A stretch of 64,000 nucleotides of DNA from Bacteroidota bacterium (lineage in GTDB: Bacteria; Bacteroidota; Bacteroidia; Chitinophagales; Chitinophagaceae). Of the stretch, positions 52,520 to 63,629 are shown piece by piece; the stretch's first letter is position 1, and each line of letters opens with the position of its first letter. The position numbers and the translations under genes are program-made. A model generated the notes under the pieces. That model ran no database searches, had not been told where the DNA came from, and saw only the letters and a program-made list of their open reading frames with translations. Location: NCBI GenBank assembly GCA_947456625.1, contig CANGQJ010000008.1, forward strand, positions 43,559 through 107,558, in the 5' to 3' direction.

Positions 52520-55500
52520 TTAAGGATTAGATTTAATGATGGTTTTTAGATAATCAGTGCCTTCCATTTGAACTTTAATTAAATAAACGCCGTCTATTCC
52601 ATTTACCGTAATTTTTCTGGTATTGGTTCCTTTAAATAATTCAATTTCTTGGTTATACAGCATTTGACTAGAAATTGAGAATACCGAAACCACCGCTTTT
52701 TGATTTTTATTAGAATTTATTTGTAAACTAAATTCGGTAGCAAAAGGATTTGGATAGGTCCTAATGGTATTATCGTTATCAAAATTTAAAATTACTGGAT
52801 CATTTACGGTTCCTAATATTCCGTTGGTGGTAAAGCTGGAAACATAACTTGACTTTTTAACTGCAGCACCATCATTTACATAGAAATATAAATTTTGAGG
52901 CTTATCGCCAAAAATAGTAATGTATGTCAATCCATCACTGGCTTCGGATTTAGCAATGCCTTTTAATTGGTCTTGGTCATCAAATACTTGAAGTTCACTA
53001 TACCCTTGTGGCATTTTAACAATGGCATTCATATTTTGTGTGTACTTACTAAAATCCTTAATCACCACTTCGTTTGCTAAAACTTTACCTTCCGAAACGG
53101 ATATAAAAGCACTGGACGACATATTGCTAGCTGCATTGGTAGCTATAACATTTGAAGTTTGACCAATTTTCCAAATACTATCTTTAGGTGCTGATTTATT
53201 ATCAGACAATGTTTTGGTTAAATAGGTTGGGAACGAAAAAGTTTGTGCTTTAGCAGATTTTAACATGTACCCCTTACCTGGCTCAAGATATTTTAAGGAT
53301 CCGCTCCAACCTAGCTTGGCATCATAAATCGCAAATTGTGTTTGAGACTTTATTAAATCTCCATTAGTTGCATCAAAATATGCCATGGCATCTACCGTAA
53401 GCCTGTTAAATGGTAATGGATAAGGGAACCAGTTCCAATTTAGGTTTACTGGATAAGACCAAGTAGCTAGATCTATGTACGTACCCTTAATATTTAAAGT
53501 TTGAGGGTTTGCAATGTATAATTTATACATTTTTGAAGTTGACAAACCGCCATTGGAACTAATGCTACCCGACCAAGTATAAGGCACAATATTTTTGGAA
53601 TAAATTTCTTGACTTGAACCATTTATAATTCTATCACCAGTTGCTAAATTTAGTTTGCTTGTTAAATTATTCAGGTTTTTAAAATTAGGGTCATTTACAA
53701 ACATAGAAATCCAAGTCCAACCTTTATTAATACTAATATCTTGTTCTACCAAGGTTGTATTTTCAAAAATAACAGGACTTGCTGGCGAACCAAACACATC
53801 ATTATCTATAAAGCTTAAAGAAAGCGCTCCATCAAAGGTTAATTCTTTAATTTTTCCTTCGGTTGCATCCCAAACTTTAAATGTAATTAAATCCTTACTT
53901 GGTGTATTGCTATACACGGTCAAATACATAAAGTATTGCTTGTAGGTATCATTGTATTCCATTTTTGCAACACCTACCACCGTGTCATTTTTAAATGCAG
54001 CCAATGCATTGTATATATCATTGGAATAAACTCCATTTAATTTTAACCTTCCAATAATATTTAAACTATAATTAAAATTAGTTGGTGTTACATTCCAGTC
54101 GGGCGCTTTGGCAAGTACCCTTAATTTTACTTGCAGTTTTTCGTCATAACCAAAGTCGGAACTTAAACTCATGTTTTCAATAAACTCACCAGTTGCATAA
54201 TCCTTATCAATGGTAGCTGTAATTACCAGCTTGCTATTAGGAGCAATGGTACCTGTAGTTGAACTTAATGAAATCCACCTTGGAATATTTGAAATAGTAT
54301 AATTCCTCTTTACCCCTCCTTTATTTAAGAGTACAATATCAAAGGATTTGGTTTCTCCTACATACTTTATAATATCTACTGCATCATTGTAACCATCTGC
54401 ATACCAAACCACATCATTTCTTCGGTAATATGCAGTCCAAGTGATTGGCGATTGTTGCATATTATTAGCACCATCAAACATTCTATTTACCGTAATATCT
54501 AAAGTTTGTCCTTCAATAGAGGCCGCATCGGTCACGTTAGGACTAATGATCATTTCATTACCACTAATGACTCTATTTACAGCAAAATTAATAAGCGCAC
54601 GCTCTGGTTTTATAGCCGGTGCATCATTGGTGTATACGGTAGTGCCGCTACTTAGTAATGCTCTAAATGGTGCTGGACCATCACTTGAATAAACATAATA
54701 CAATGGCCCATCCGTATTAGTTACATTTTCTGTAATATCGGGCTGATTGAGTCTTGAGTAAAACAATAATCCAGTTGTAGAAGGGGCAATTTCAAAATAC
54801 CTATCTCTAAAAACCTGATCTTCCGATCTTAATGTATTCCAAATTTGAACCTCATCTATATTACCTGTATATTTTTGATCCACTGCTTCCACACCTGCTA
54901 AATCCTGATGACCTCTTGCTCCAATCCATAATCTATTTCCCGAAAATCCTCCAATTTGTGTTATTGCATTTGAAGAAACTTCTTGCGCATCCACAAAAGT
55001 TTTTAAAGCCCCTTGCCTATTAAATAAAAGCGCAACATGGTGCCAACTATTGTCTGCTAAATTATTACTAGCTAAAGTATATTTTGTTCCCTCACTGTTT
55101 AAAATTAAACTGCCATTTTGATTAAGTTGAACTGCCCATTTATTTGCAAGACTACCTTGTAACACATCGGTTCCATCACCTCTACCATTTGAAATTAAGG
55201 TTTGAGTAGCAGCCGTCCCAGTTTTCATCCAAAATGCAATGGTTGCATCCATTTCGTTTGTGATCACTGCATTTGCCACATGATCCATTTTTAAATATTG
55301 TCCATTAACAAATGCATAACTAGTGCCTCTTGGTTTAATATCCCACATATTGGAATTAAGTACTGCATGCTTATACCTTGCCATGTCATAAGCTATAAGT
55401 CCTGCACCTTCATTTAATGGCCAGTAACCCACTAAGTTGGCTTCACTGCCCGATAATTTGTTGTACATTTTTGCATAAGCGTCGGTAATAGAAACTGGCT

Positions 55501-58500
55501 TGTTCCAAATACGATAATCATGAATATTACCCGCAAAATTATTGCCACCAATAATCATAGTTTCGTTGTTAGCAATTGGATATCTAGCTGGCCCAGAAAC
55601 CGATGCCAAAGTTTTATCATCTACATAAACCGAAACCCCACCTGTTGTTTGATTATATACAAAAGTAAAATGGTGGAATAAATTATCGGTTGGTAAAGTG
55701 CCCGAAGCATTTACTCCTGCAATGGAGAAAACTAATTTACCACTTACAATTTTAATTTGTAAACCATCTTTTTGTTGCACAATGGTAGCGTCACTAAATC
55801 CAGTATTTTTCATCCAAAACTCTATGGTAATATCCCCATTAGCAATTTTAGGATTATCAATAGTGACTGTATTTTTGGCTCCTTCCATGTAAATAGATAC
55901 GTTATGATCTATTTTCATTTGATTGGTTTGACCTTTTATTTCTACTAAACTTACTGCTGTATTATATGCAATAGGTTCATTAAATGTTACTTTTAAATCC
56001 TCACCAGCTCTTAAAATTCCATCTACCGGAGTTGGAGTACCAAATTTTTGTGGTGCGTTTAGATCAAGCTTACCAATATTTAAATCCGAAATAAATTCGG
56101 TTTGATTAATACAAGAACTTCTAGCCCTAATTTCATAATTACCATCCAATAACTCACGCTGCGCCATATTAAATGCGTAGTTAAGTGAAGTGGCGTTGCC
56201 AATGGTTGCAATGTCTGTTTTAAAAGGGCTAGCGTCGTAATATGCTTGTCCGTTATAAAAAGTTTTCAATCTTGTCCAATTAGGTGTTCCTGCTAACCGG
56301 TATTCTAAATCAATTTGTTTAAAATTAGCAAAACTAGTATTGTATCCTGTAAGGTTTACAATCATAGGATTGGTTGTTTTATCTAAATTATAAGCGGCGT
56401 CGCGGTTAAATACCCAATTGCTTGCAGGTACGGTAACATTAACACTGGAACAGGAAGGCACAAACTTTGCCGAAACCAATACCGATGAGCTCACTGCCTC
56501 CCCATCACATAGTGACTCTAAAATAACCCTAATGTTATCATATTCATACACATCGGAAATAGATTTTGCCAATGTCATTTTATAAACTGTTGTCTTACCA
56601 TACGGCACATTTACAATTGTTCCATTTTTGTCAATGTTAATAATAGCATTGTTTGGATTAGTGGTATTGTCAATTCTTAATCTATAAGTAGCATCCACTT
56701 GTGCTGCACTATTGTTATTAAACTTAAGTTCAAATTCGGCGTTTTTACCTTCCGAAACATTGGTAACATTATCGTTGGTTACACTTAATACTGGCACTTC
56801 TACTTTTTGAGTAGCAAAACCCAAGGATGCTTTTTCAGAATCGGCATAGGTATCAAAGTCACTAGCAAATGCACTGTCTAGTTTTTGGAGTTCTGCTACT
56901 TTAGCTATTTTGCTATTTAATAATGTAATTCTTCTTCCAATGGAGGTGCTTATATTATCAAATTCGTTATTGATATTTGTTATAGCATCTTGCAATGCAA
57001 AATAAGCATTGTAGTAATCCCTAAACTTTTGTTCTGGGAAAAACTTAGAGGTTTCACTACCCTCATAAGGACAAGAAGTTCTACCACCTAATGTAGAAAA
57101 TATAGGACCGTTTCCATCAAATGCATTAATTACATCCACACTCAAATAATTGGCATTGTCATTATCCTTAATGGTAAAACCAATATTTGTATTTTTTTGA
57201 TTTTCTTGAGTTAAGGACAATCCACCCTCTAAATCAAAACCACCTTTTACTTTTAAACTTGCTCCATTATCGTTTATTTTTACCCCAATTTCTTCTTCTA
57301 TACTATGATCAAAATTAACATTATAAGTAAAGTTGGAAGAACTTAACACAGAGGTCTCTACACTTTCATCATACTGACCAAGCCCTGCATCAAATGAAAT
57401 ATTTTTTTCAAAGGAAGCGTCCAATTTATTTTTAACAGAATCGGTGTAGTTTAATTTTGAATCAATAATTGCTTTGCCAACAATATCAATATCACCGCTA
57501 TACGCTTTTTTTAATTCAGTAGCATACCTGTTAGCGGCATATGTCAATGAGGTTTTATATCTGGATCTGTAATTTTTAGCTAAATACTTTTTCTTTTCAT
57601 TGTCCAATATTACCGCACGCCAAATTCTAATTTGCTCTCTATACTGTTTTATTTTAGTAGTATCTGGACTTCCACTGTTTAAACTAGTATTAATAAAAGT
57701 TTGATACTCTGGAATAAGTGTAGTTAAAATATGTTTTTGAGAGTACATAAAAAATGTACTGGTAGGTTTTTCAACAAAGCTTAATGCTTTTTGTTTACTA
57801 ATATAAATGGGCTTATCAACGGCTCCAATATTAGTATAATCTCCAGCACTCATCTCCGTAGATTGTCCATTTACAAATATCTTTGGAATAGAGGTAGTGG
57901 GCTGAATATTATCATAGGATCCGTAATAAATATTTTTTGAATTACCAATGTATAAGTCCCCGTCGGAACCCACATAATCGGTTTGATCACTTGTAGAAAT
58001 AGTTTTGTTAAAAGTGTATGTGCTTGTTACAGACTTCCCATCAGAAGATGACACTTTTAAAGAAGTGCCTACATCTGAATTACTTGACACTTCAATTTCT
58101 TGTTCAGGTATTGGAACCATACCACCAGAAATGGTTGTTTTGAAACCTAAATTAGTAATAGTGTGCATTTCGGCATAAACCGAATTGGCCAAGGAGTATC
58201 CAGAATTTACAGAAAAACTGGTACCCTGTGTAATTTGCGCAGAGCTATTACTTCCCGGAGGATCCCTTAAAATAATAGCAGGCAAATCTGGCGCTTGTGT
58301 AACAAATGTTTGACTACCATCCGAAGCACCCCCTAAAATTATTCCTTGTGACTTTAATCCAACAACATTATAATCCACTCCATTTACGCGATATCTAAGT
58401 GAAATTGTTTTTGTAAAAGGCGGAGCGATATTTGGTATACCTGCTTTAAAAGTATAATGTAAAATACTTGGATTGGCAGTATCAGTTGCAACGATAGAGG

Positions 58501-61345
58501 AATTTAAAATTGCCAAATTATTGGTTTCCATTAACTGACCATCTGAAACGGGAACGTCTGATAGTTTTACAACTGTTGAGTCATTGTTTACATAATGCTC
58601 ATAACGTTTAAGATCTATTTGATAATTGCCAAACTGGGTATAAACAAACCTATCAGGATTTGTTGCTACTGGCATATCCACCCCATTCACATTAACAGAT
58701 AAATCTGAGGTTTGTTTTAAAACCTGCAATACTGGTGTTGATCTATAAATATAACTACGCTCATAATGATAAGGGCTGCCAGTTGCATAAACCACCGAAT
58801 CGGCATTTGGCTTTTCCTTATATTTAAATACCGGCGTTGTAGTTGCTAAAACATTTGTAAAATCCAAGGACTCTGTTGTATTTGCAGGAATGATAGATAA
58901 GGTTAGATTATTGACAACTTTAAGATTACTTGCTTGTAACTCATATAAAAGTGGTAATAGTTTAACCCTATATTCACCGGAGCTACTATTGGTTCCAAAA
59001 ATTGTTTTAGTTGTTGGTACCGCATCCATTCCTCCGGCTTTATATCCTAATGTTAATGTTGCAATACCAATATTATTTTTTGCACTTATTTCAACTATTT
59101 TATTTTGCCCAGTAGCAGAGTCCTCAATTGTTTTAAATAAAAATCCATTTTGGCCAAATCCAATTTTTTTAGCTGCCTCCACGGCTCCCCCAACTACTTT
59201 TCCAACCACTGTAATTTTTGTGGTGTCCACAAAAACAACAGGCTCTTCTGAGTTCTCAAAAAATTCCTTAAAGGTACCAGGTGTGCCAGGGAAACGTCCA
59301 TTGTATAAGAAACTATGACCGTCTTTTTTAACAGTAACGGCATGGTTCCCTATTGGCACACTTACATCAAATTTACCTTCGTCATCGGTTACTACAGGCA
59401 TATTGTTTTCGTCCAATACAATATTTCCATCTACATATACATTGGCACTTTTTACATAAATTCTTGCATAACGCTCTAACCTGTTTGCCGTGGCATTTAA
59501 CCAATACTCCCCTTTATAGTATTTAACTCCATTTTTTTGAAAATAGTTATAACCCTCATCTAAAAAAGGGGGTAATACATATTGATCATTCTCTTGTAAT
59601 AGCGATAAGTTTCCATTAACAACATCCACAAAGGATGGGAACACCCCTCTTGAATCATACATAGCCAATCCTTTAAAACTAAAAGAGGAAACATCAATAA
59701 AATCAATTTTATTGGCCACTTCAGAACCCTGGCCTAAGTATACCAATTGTTGTTTGGATTCAAATTTATGTTGCCCAAACATGGGTGTAATGGTATAGGA
59801 TTCGCCCACACCAGTGTATGGAATATTTGTAATTTCATAATTCCCTTTTTCGTCGGTTACACCTAAAATTCCCAGCTGGTCTGGGCTTGGCACATTGCCC
59901 TCGCCAGATAACCATATAATGCTTTGATCCAACTTTCCATTATTGTCATTAAAATCAAAGCCATTTTTGGATAAATCATACCCATAACTACCCGTACCCT
60001 CATTTAAATTTAAATAACTAATTAAGCTAGTATTATTTCCACTTATGTATCGCTTAAAATCGGTTCTAATTGTTGTGGTATCTAAGGCTTTTCTAAACAC
60101 TCTAATTTCATCTACAATCGCGTCATTTCCACCACCTACATTTACGTTGTCCCAATTATGTGAACTAATAGTAGATATATTTTGCGCTCCGGTAATTTGC
60201 ACACTAAAATATGGAGCGGTATATGAAATATCCTTAGATGCTTTGGTTACAGAGTCTACATCATTTCCATATTTAACACTTATGGGCCTACCATTTACAT
60301 ATAGTGTAGGCACTTTGCCATTTTTTAAAACAGCGGCAATGTGTGTAAACCTGGTATTAAATTGTGACACAGGAATTAATTCATCATCGCCCCTGGTATT
60401 GGTATTACCCGAAGGGAAATAGTTGTTTAATTTAAACAAAGTACCCCCTATATTAATTTCAATTACTTTAGCTGTTGCTTTATAATTAACTGTGGTACTG
60501 AAGTAGTTATTAATATTTGAACTACTAAATAATTTAAATAAATTTATAGCAGTACCATTGTCATTGGCATACGCCGTAAATGGCTTTACCCATGCCTCAA
60601 GTGTAGCTGCTGAATCAATATTGTTCCCGGAAGCATTTACAATAGCTAATTTACTTCCTAGTGGTATTTTAAGTGACTTATTTACATTTGAAGTCCCGCT
60701 ATTCGATGTTGCCATTAATACCACATCCTTAACTGGATTCCCCCCCTTAAAATTTACGTTACCTGTTACTATAGCTGTTGGATTTCTAAAACCAATACCC
60801 GTAATGTAATTTTTATAAATTTGCTCCACATTATTTACACCAGTAGCATAAACTTTATACTCGTAAAGTACGCCCCCCTCAATGTACTTGTCCTCATAGT
60901 TGGTTGCAGCAGCAGACAAATTAACAATAGGTTGTCCCCAATTATTGGGATTATTTTGATTATAAACCCTTCTGTAAATTTTTATTCCCGTTACAGCAGA
61001 CTGCCCAGTAGTATTATTTTTTAATTCCCATTCTATTTTTACTTTATCTCCATAATAGCCTTTTGAAATTGTAAAATAATCCTCAGAAAAAGTATTGCTT
61101 AAATACAAAATATCCCATGGATTCCTTACATCCAAAGGATTTAATAGCCTAGCATTGCCATTATTTTCATTTCTTCCTAAAATAGGAAGTCCCATTTGTA
61201 TTAACAATCTGGTATTACCTCCATTTTCAATAGCCCCATTTGCAAACTGTGAAAGGGTTATAATTTTTGCACCCCTATTTATTTGCGCAAATAATGAACT
61301 ACTATAAATACAGGTTAATATAAATACAAAAAATACTTTTTTCAT
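52520..61345 (-). CDS. Giant LamG-domain surface protein with T9SS sorting domain
   Basis: About 2941 residues from the ATG at 61343-61345, chosen because it begins the signal peptide KKVFFVFILTCIYSSSLFAQ; the frame opens 11 residues earlier. Domains by position: a fibronectin-like segment (about 70-180), LamG-1 (about 225-460, ATLEAWVKPF and LISYLNLNEGTGSYGYD), carboxypeptidase-regulatory-like repeats (about 500-700), a long mixed helical/beta region (about 1160-1500), LamG-2 (about 1815-1990) and LamG-3 (about 2010-2200). A repeat shared with the neighbouring gene (about 2415-2530) precedes the T9SS type A sorting domain (about 2862-2941: RTYPNPFATEFSLQINSN ... GVYLIKVQMEG). It would be exported by T9SS and attached to the cell surface; glycan binding or adhesion is an inference. 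The gene is intact. Confidence 0.85.
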   Translation of the reverse strand: MKKVFFVFILTCIYSSSLFAQINRGAKIITLSQFANGAIENGGNTRLLIQMGLPILGRNENNGNARLLNPLDVRNPWDILYLSNTFSEDYFTISKGYYGDKVKIEWELKNNTTGQSAVTGIKIYRRVYNQNNPNNWGQPIVNLSAAATNYEDKYIEGGVLYEYKVYATGVNNVEQIYKNYITGIGFRNPTAIVTGNVNFKGGNPVKDVVLMATSNSGTSNVNKSLKIPLGSKLAIVNASGNNIDSAATLEAWVKPFTAYANDNGTAINLFKLFSSSNINNYFSTTVNYKATAKVIEINIGGTLFKLNNYFPSGNTNTRGDDELIPVSQFNTRFTHIAAVLKNGKVPTLYVNGRPISVKYGNDVDSVTKASKDISYTAPYFSVQITGAQNISTISSHNWDNVNVGGGNDAIVDEIRVFRKALDTTTIRTDFKRYISGNNTSLISYLNLNEGTGSYGYDLSKNGFDFNDNNGKLDQSIIWLSGEGNVPSPDQLGILGVTDEKGNYEITNIPYTGVGESYTITPMFGQHKFESKQQLVYLGQGSEVANKIDFIDVSSFSFKGLAMYDSRGVFPSFVDVVNGNLSLLQENDQYVLPPFLDEGYNYFQKNGVKYYKGEYWLNATANRLERYARIYVKSANVYVDGNIVLDENNMPVVTDDEGKFDVSVPIGNHAVTVKKDGHSFLYNGRFPGTPGTFKEFFENSEEPVVFVDTTKITVVGKVVGGAVEAAKKIGFGQNGFLFKTIEDSATGQNKIVEISAKNNIGIATLTLGYKAGGMDAVPTTKTIFGTNSSSGEYRVKLLPLLYELQASNLKVVNNLTLSIIPANTTESLDFTNVLATTTPVFKYKEKPNADSVVYATGSPYHYERSYIYRSTPVLQVLKQTSDLSVNVNGVDMPVATNPDRFVYTQFGNYQIDLKRYEHYVNNDSTVVKLSDVPVSDGQLMETNNLAILNSSIVATDTANPSILHYTFKAGIPNIAPPFTKTISLRYRVNGVDYNVVGLKSQGIILGGASDGSQTFVTQAPDLPAIILRDPPGSNSSAQITQGTSFSVNSGYSLANSVYAEMHTITNLGFKTTISGGMVPIPEQEIEVSSNSDVGTSLKVSSSDGKSVTSTYTFNKTISTSDQTDYVGSDGDLYIGNSKNIYYGSYDNIQPTTSIPKIFVNGQSTEMSAGDYTNIGAVDKPIYISKQKALSFVEKPTSTFFMYSQKHILTTLIPEYQTFINTSLNSGSPDTTKIKQYREQIRIWRAVILDNEKKKYLAKNYRSRYKTSLTYAANRYATELKKAYSGDIDIVGKAIIDSKLNYTDSVKNKLDASFEKNISFDAGLGQYDESVETSVLSSSNFTYNVNFDHSIEEEIGVKINDNGASLKVKGGFDLEGGLSLTQENQKNTNIGFTIKDNDNANYLSVDVINAFDGNGPIFSTLGGRTSCPYEGSETSKFFPEQKFRDYYNAYFALQDAITNINNEFDNISTSIGRRITLLNSKIAKVAELQKLDSAFASDFDTYADSEKASLGFATQKVEVPVLSVTNDNVTNVSEGKNAEFELKFNNNSAAQVDATYRLRIDNTTNPNNAIINIDKNGTIVNVPYGKTTVYKMTLAKSISDVYEYDNIRVILESLCDGEAVSSSVLVSAKFVPSCSSVNVTVPASNWVFNRDAAYNLDKTTNPMIVNLTGYNTSFANFKQIDLEYRLAGTPNWTRLKTFYNGQAYYDASPFKTDIATIGNATSLNYAFNMAQRELLDGNYEIRARSSCINQTEFISDLNIGKLDLNAPQKFGTPTPVDGILRAGEDLKVTFNEPIAYNTAVSLVEIKGQTNQMKIDHNVSIYMEGAKNTVTIDNPKIANGDITIEFWMKNTGFSDATIVQQKDGLQIKIVSGKLVFSIAGVNASGTLPTDNLFHHFTFVYNQTTGGVSVYVDDKTLASVSGPARYPIANNETMIIGGNNFAGNIHDYRIWNKPVSITDAYAKMYNKLSGSEANLVGYWPLNEGAGLIAYDMARYKHAVLNSNMWDIKPRGTSYAFVNGQYLKMDHVANAVITNEMDATIAFWMKTGTAATQTLISNGRGDGTDVLQGSLANKWAVQLNQNGSLILNSEGTKYTLASNNLADNSWHHVALLFNRQGALKTFVDAQEVSSNAITQIGGFSGNRLWIGARGHQDLAGVEAVDQKYTGNIDEVQIWNTLRSEDQVFRDRYFEIAPSTTGLLFYSRLNQPDITENVTNTDGPLYYVYSSDGPAPFRALLSSGTTVYTNDAPAIKPERALINFAVNRVISGNEMIISPNVTDAASIEGQTLDITVNRMFDGANNMQQSPITWTAYYRRNDVVWYADGYNDAVDIIKYVGETKSFDIVLLNKGGVKRNYTISNIPRWISLSSTTGTIAPNSKLVITATIDKDYATGEFIENMSLSSDFGYDEKLQVKLRVLAKAPDWNVTPTNFNYSLNIIGRLKLNGVYSNDIYNALAAFKNDTVVGVAKMEYNDTYKQYFMYLTVYSNTPSKDLITFKVWDATEGKIKELTFDGALSLSFIDNDVFGSPASPVIFENTTLVEQDISINKGWTWISMFVNDPNFKNLNNLTSKLNLATGDRIINGSSQEIYSKNIVPYTWSGSISSNGGLSTSKMYKLYIANPQTLNIKGTYIDLATWSYPVNLNWNWFPYPLPFNRLTVDAMAYFDATNGDLIKSQTQFAIYDAKLGWSGSLKYLEPGKGYMLKSAKAQTFSFPTYLTKTLSDNKSAPKDSIWKIGQTSNVIATNAASNMSSSAFISVSEGKVLANEVVIKDFSKYTQNMNAIVKMPQGYSELQVFDDQDQLKGIAKSEASDGLTYITIFGDKPQNLYFYVNDGAAVKKSSYVSSFTTNGILGTVNDPVILNFDNDNTIRTYPNPFATEFSLQINSNKNQKAVVSVFSISSQMLYNQEIELFKGTNTRKITVNGIDGVYLIKVQMEGTDYLKTIIKSNP

Positions 61346-61425
61346 AATAGAAAGGCATTTGAAATAATTGAATCCCACCCTACAGTTTTAAATTGTACAT
61401 TCAAACTCGCAAGAAATTATTGGAT

Positions 61426-62346
61426 TTACAACTTAATAATATAAGTAACTCCATAGTTAATGGGACGTGTTTCGGTTCCGCCGGTATAAGTTGCTGTTAA
61501 ACTTGCATTATTAACGCTAACATTTGTAGCTGAAGCCGAAGTAGTACGTGAAATTTCATACCCTCCATTATCATTATCAGAATCCCCAGAACCTAAACCA
61601 ACAGTCACACCAACTGGACCTCCATGTTCTGAAAAGAAGATGTCCATATATGGATGTGAGTGATTTGGATCTGTAATACCATGGCTATGGTCTGGAATAG
61701 TTGAAGTATGTGATTTAATGGCATCGGTTTGAACAGCTTTTAATGCAGGACCGGCATTATTTGAATAACTATTATTAGAATTGGTACCAGCACCTCTTAA
61801 AAACATACCTCTTAAATCAGGCAAAACATTTCCGCCTAGTAATGCTTTTAATGCATCTGCATTTATATTATTGGGAATTGTTGTACCATCACAAACAAGC
61901 CAGCCTCTTGGAGCAGCATTTCCAATATAAGGCATGATAGTTCCTGTTGGCACTCCATTACCAGCCGATATAGCTAAAGGGGCATAATTCAAGTTCTCAT
62001 CTGAAATTAAATTAGAGGTTGGCGAAGTTTGCTCAATTTTTAGTTTTAATTGATAATTAAAATACAACGAAGTTTCAATACTTGTCATATCCAATACATA
62101 GGAAAAAACACCAAATGCATCGGTACTAACACTTGTAGTTACTACAGCTGGAGTATAATCTTGACCTCCGGTAGCATAATGTACTGTTAGTCTTAAACCA
62201 ATGGATGAATTGGTGATGGCATTGTTACTTGCATCCCTTGCAATACCCTGAATGGCCATTCCGGTAGTAATTTGCGCAAAAGTCACCATTGAGTTGAAGC
62301 ATAATAAAAGTACAAATGCTAAGGTTAACTTCATTTTCTTGTTCAT
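61426..62346 (-). CDS. Secreted protein with phage tail-collar-like domain
   Basis: 306 residues with a signal peptide (about 1-25). Residues about 30-135 form a Bacteroidota beta-sandwich (GMAIQGIARDASNNAITNSSIGLRLTVHY, TDAFGVFSYVLDMTS). Residues about 140-306 are tail-collar-like: GTIMPYIGNAAPRGWLVCDGTTIPNN, LPDLRGMFLRGAG, HSHGITDPNHSHPY and the terminal ETRPINYGVTYIIKL. The collar domain is normally a phage tail-fibre element; no other phage gene is present. It precedes the giant gene (80-nt gap) on the same strand. A role in surface attachment is an inference. Confidence 0.72.
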   Translation of the reverse strand: MNKKMKLTLAFVLLLCFNSMVTFAQITTGMAIQGIARDASNNAITNSSIGLRLTVHYATGGQDYTPAVVTTSVSTDAFGVFSYVLDMTSIETSLYFNYQLKLKIEQTSPTSNLISDENLNYAPLAISAGNGVPTGTIMPYIGNAAPRGWLVCDGTTIPNNINADALKALLGGNVLPDLRGMFLRGAGTNSNNSYSNNAGPALKAVQTDAIKSHTSTIPDHSHGITDPNHSHPYMDIFFSEHGGPVGVTVGLGSGDSDNDNGGYEISRTTSASATNVSVNNASLTATYTGGTETRPINYGVTYIIKL

Positions 62347-62534
62347 AATAGTTAATATTTAAATTAAAGTAGGATTTATTCTAATGTAGCAAATATACTT
62401 TAATACCCATGAATGCTAGAAAAGGAAATTAACATTTTGAATAATTATAATGTGTATTAGTTTATCAAAAAAAATAGCCTTTTTGTTAGTTTATTAATAA
62501 AATAATTAACTTTAAAAACACGAAAAACTCAATT

Positions 62535-63557
62535 ATGAAAAAAACCATTTTGGGATTATTAATTTTACCCCTTTTTGCAAGTGCTCAAAACAAAGTGGAG
62601 CTTAAAAAGGATAAAAACAGCCCAAATATTAATGTAACTATTAATAAAAAAACATTTACCTCGTTTTTTTTCCCAGATACCTTAGACAAGCCCGTATTAT
62701 ATCCTATTAGTGCGCCCGACGGAAATTTAATTACCAGAGGATTTCCTTTAGCACCCAAGGAAGGTGATGCCACAGACCACCCACATCATATTGGCCTTTG
62801 GTTAAACTATGAAAATGTGAACGGATTGGATTTTTGGAATAATTCATTTGCAATCCCAAAGGAAAAAAAGTCACAATATGGATCTATTAAAATGACTACG
62901 GCTCCTAGTTTTAAAAGTGGTAATGAGGGCAGCTTATCCTATGGCGCTAACTGGGTAAACTCCTCAAATGAAGTTTTATTAAACGAAAATACCAGCTTTA
63001 CTTTTAGTGAACAATCCCATGTTTGGATTATAGATAGGACCACGACATTAACTGCACAAAGAGAAGTAAAATTCACCGATGCTAAGGATGGCTTTTTAGG
63101 TTTAAGAGTTGCACATGAATTACAACTTCCTACAAAAGAAACAAAAAAATACACCGACGATAAAGGCATTGTAACCACAATTGTTGCCAACAAGGATGCA
63201 GTTGCCAATGGTAATTATATAAACTCAAATGGCATACAAGGTGAAGATGTTTGGAGCAAGAAAGCCCCATGGTGTATGCTTTACGGCAAAATGGGCATGG
63301 ACACTATTAGCATTGCTATATTAGACCATCCTAAAAATATTGGATACCCTACAAACTGGCATGCAAGAGGATATGGTTTATTTGCAGCAAACCCGTTGGG
63401 TGAAAAAATATTTACCAATGGTAAGGCCGAAAGAAATTTAGTTTTACAAAAAGGAGCATCGGTAACATTTAAATACCGCATTTTAATTGCCGCTGATAAA
63501 ACACAATTAAGCACTAAAGTTATTGAGCAACTTCAAAAAAGTTTTGGCAGTAAATAA
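62535..63557 (+). CDS. PmoA-like (DUF6807) secreted protein
   Basis: 340 residues with a signal peptide (KKTILGLLILPLFASAQ). The mature part matches the PmoA-like family: FTSFFFPDTLDKPVLYPISAPDG near 40, GFPLAPKEGDATDHPHHIGLWLNYENVNGLDFWNNS near 68-103, and VANGNYINSNGIQGEDVWSKKAPWCMLYGKMG near 222-253. The HHIGLWL segment carries family-conserved histidines. Despite the old name, these are not methane monooxygenase subunits, and their activity is uncertain; they often sit in glycan loci. The gene is transcribed alone toward the terminator shared with ssrA. Confidence 0.8.
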   Translation: MKKTILGLLILPLFASAQNKVELKKDKNSPNINVTINKKTFTSFFFPDTLDKPVLYPISAPDGNLITRGFPLAPKEGDATDHPHHIGLWLNYENVNGLDFWNNSFAIPKEKKSQYGSIKMTTAPSFKSGNEGSLSYGANWVNSSNEVLLNENTSFTFSEQSHVWIIDRTTTLTAQREVKFTDAKDGFLGLRVAHELQLPTKETKKYTDDKGIVTTIVANKDAVANGNYINSNGIQGEDVWSKKAPWCMLYGKMGMDTISIAILDHPKNIGYPTNWHARGYGLFAANPLGEKIFTNGKAERNLVLQKGASVTFKYRILIAADKTQLSTKVIEQLQKSFGSK

Positions 63558-63590
63558 TGAATAATAATGTAAGGATGGCTTCATAAAAAA

Positions 63591-63617
63591 ATCCCGCAAA
63601 ATAATTGCGGGATTTTT
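63591..63617 (+). terminator. Bidirectional terminator between the PmoA-like gene and ssrA
   Basis: A 9-bp stem ATCCCGCAA/TTGCGGGAT (63591-63599 with 63605-63613) with a 5-nt loop, A-run before and T-run after. It serves the plus-strand gene and the minus-strand ssrA transcript, whose mature 3' end lies at 63630. Confidence 0.9.
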
Positions 63618-63629
63618 TGTTTCACCTTG

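Noticed and set aside
61426..62346. Prophage remnant suggested by a tail-collar-like domain
   Set aside because: No integrase, capsid, terminase or other tail genes are nearby, and the protein has a secretion signal; it looks like a recruited host protein.
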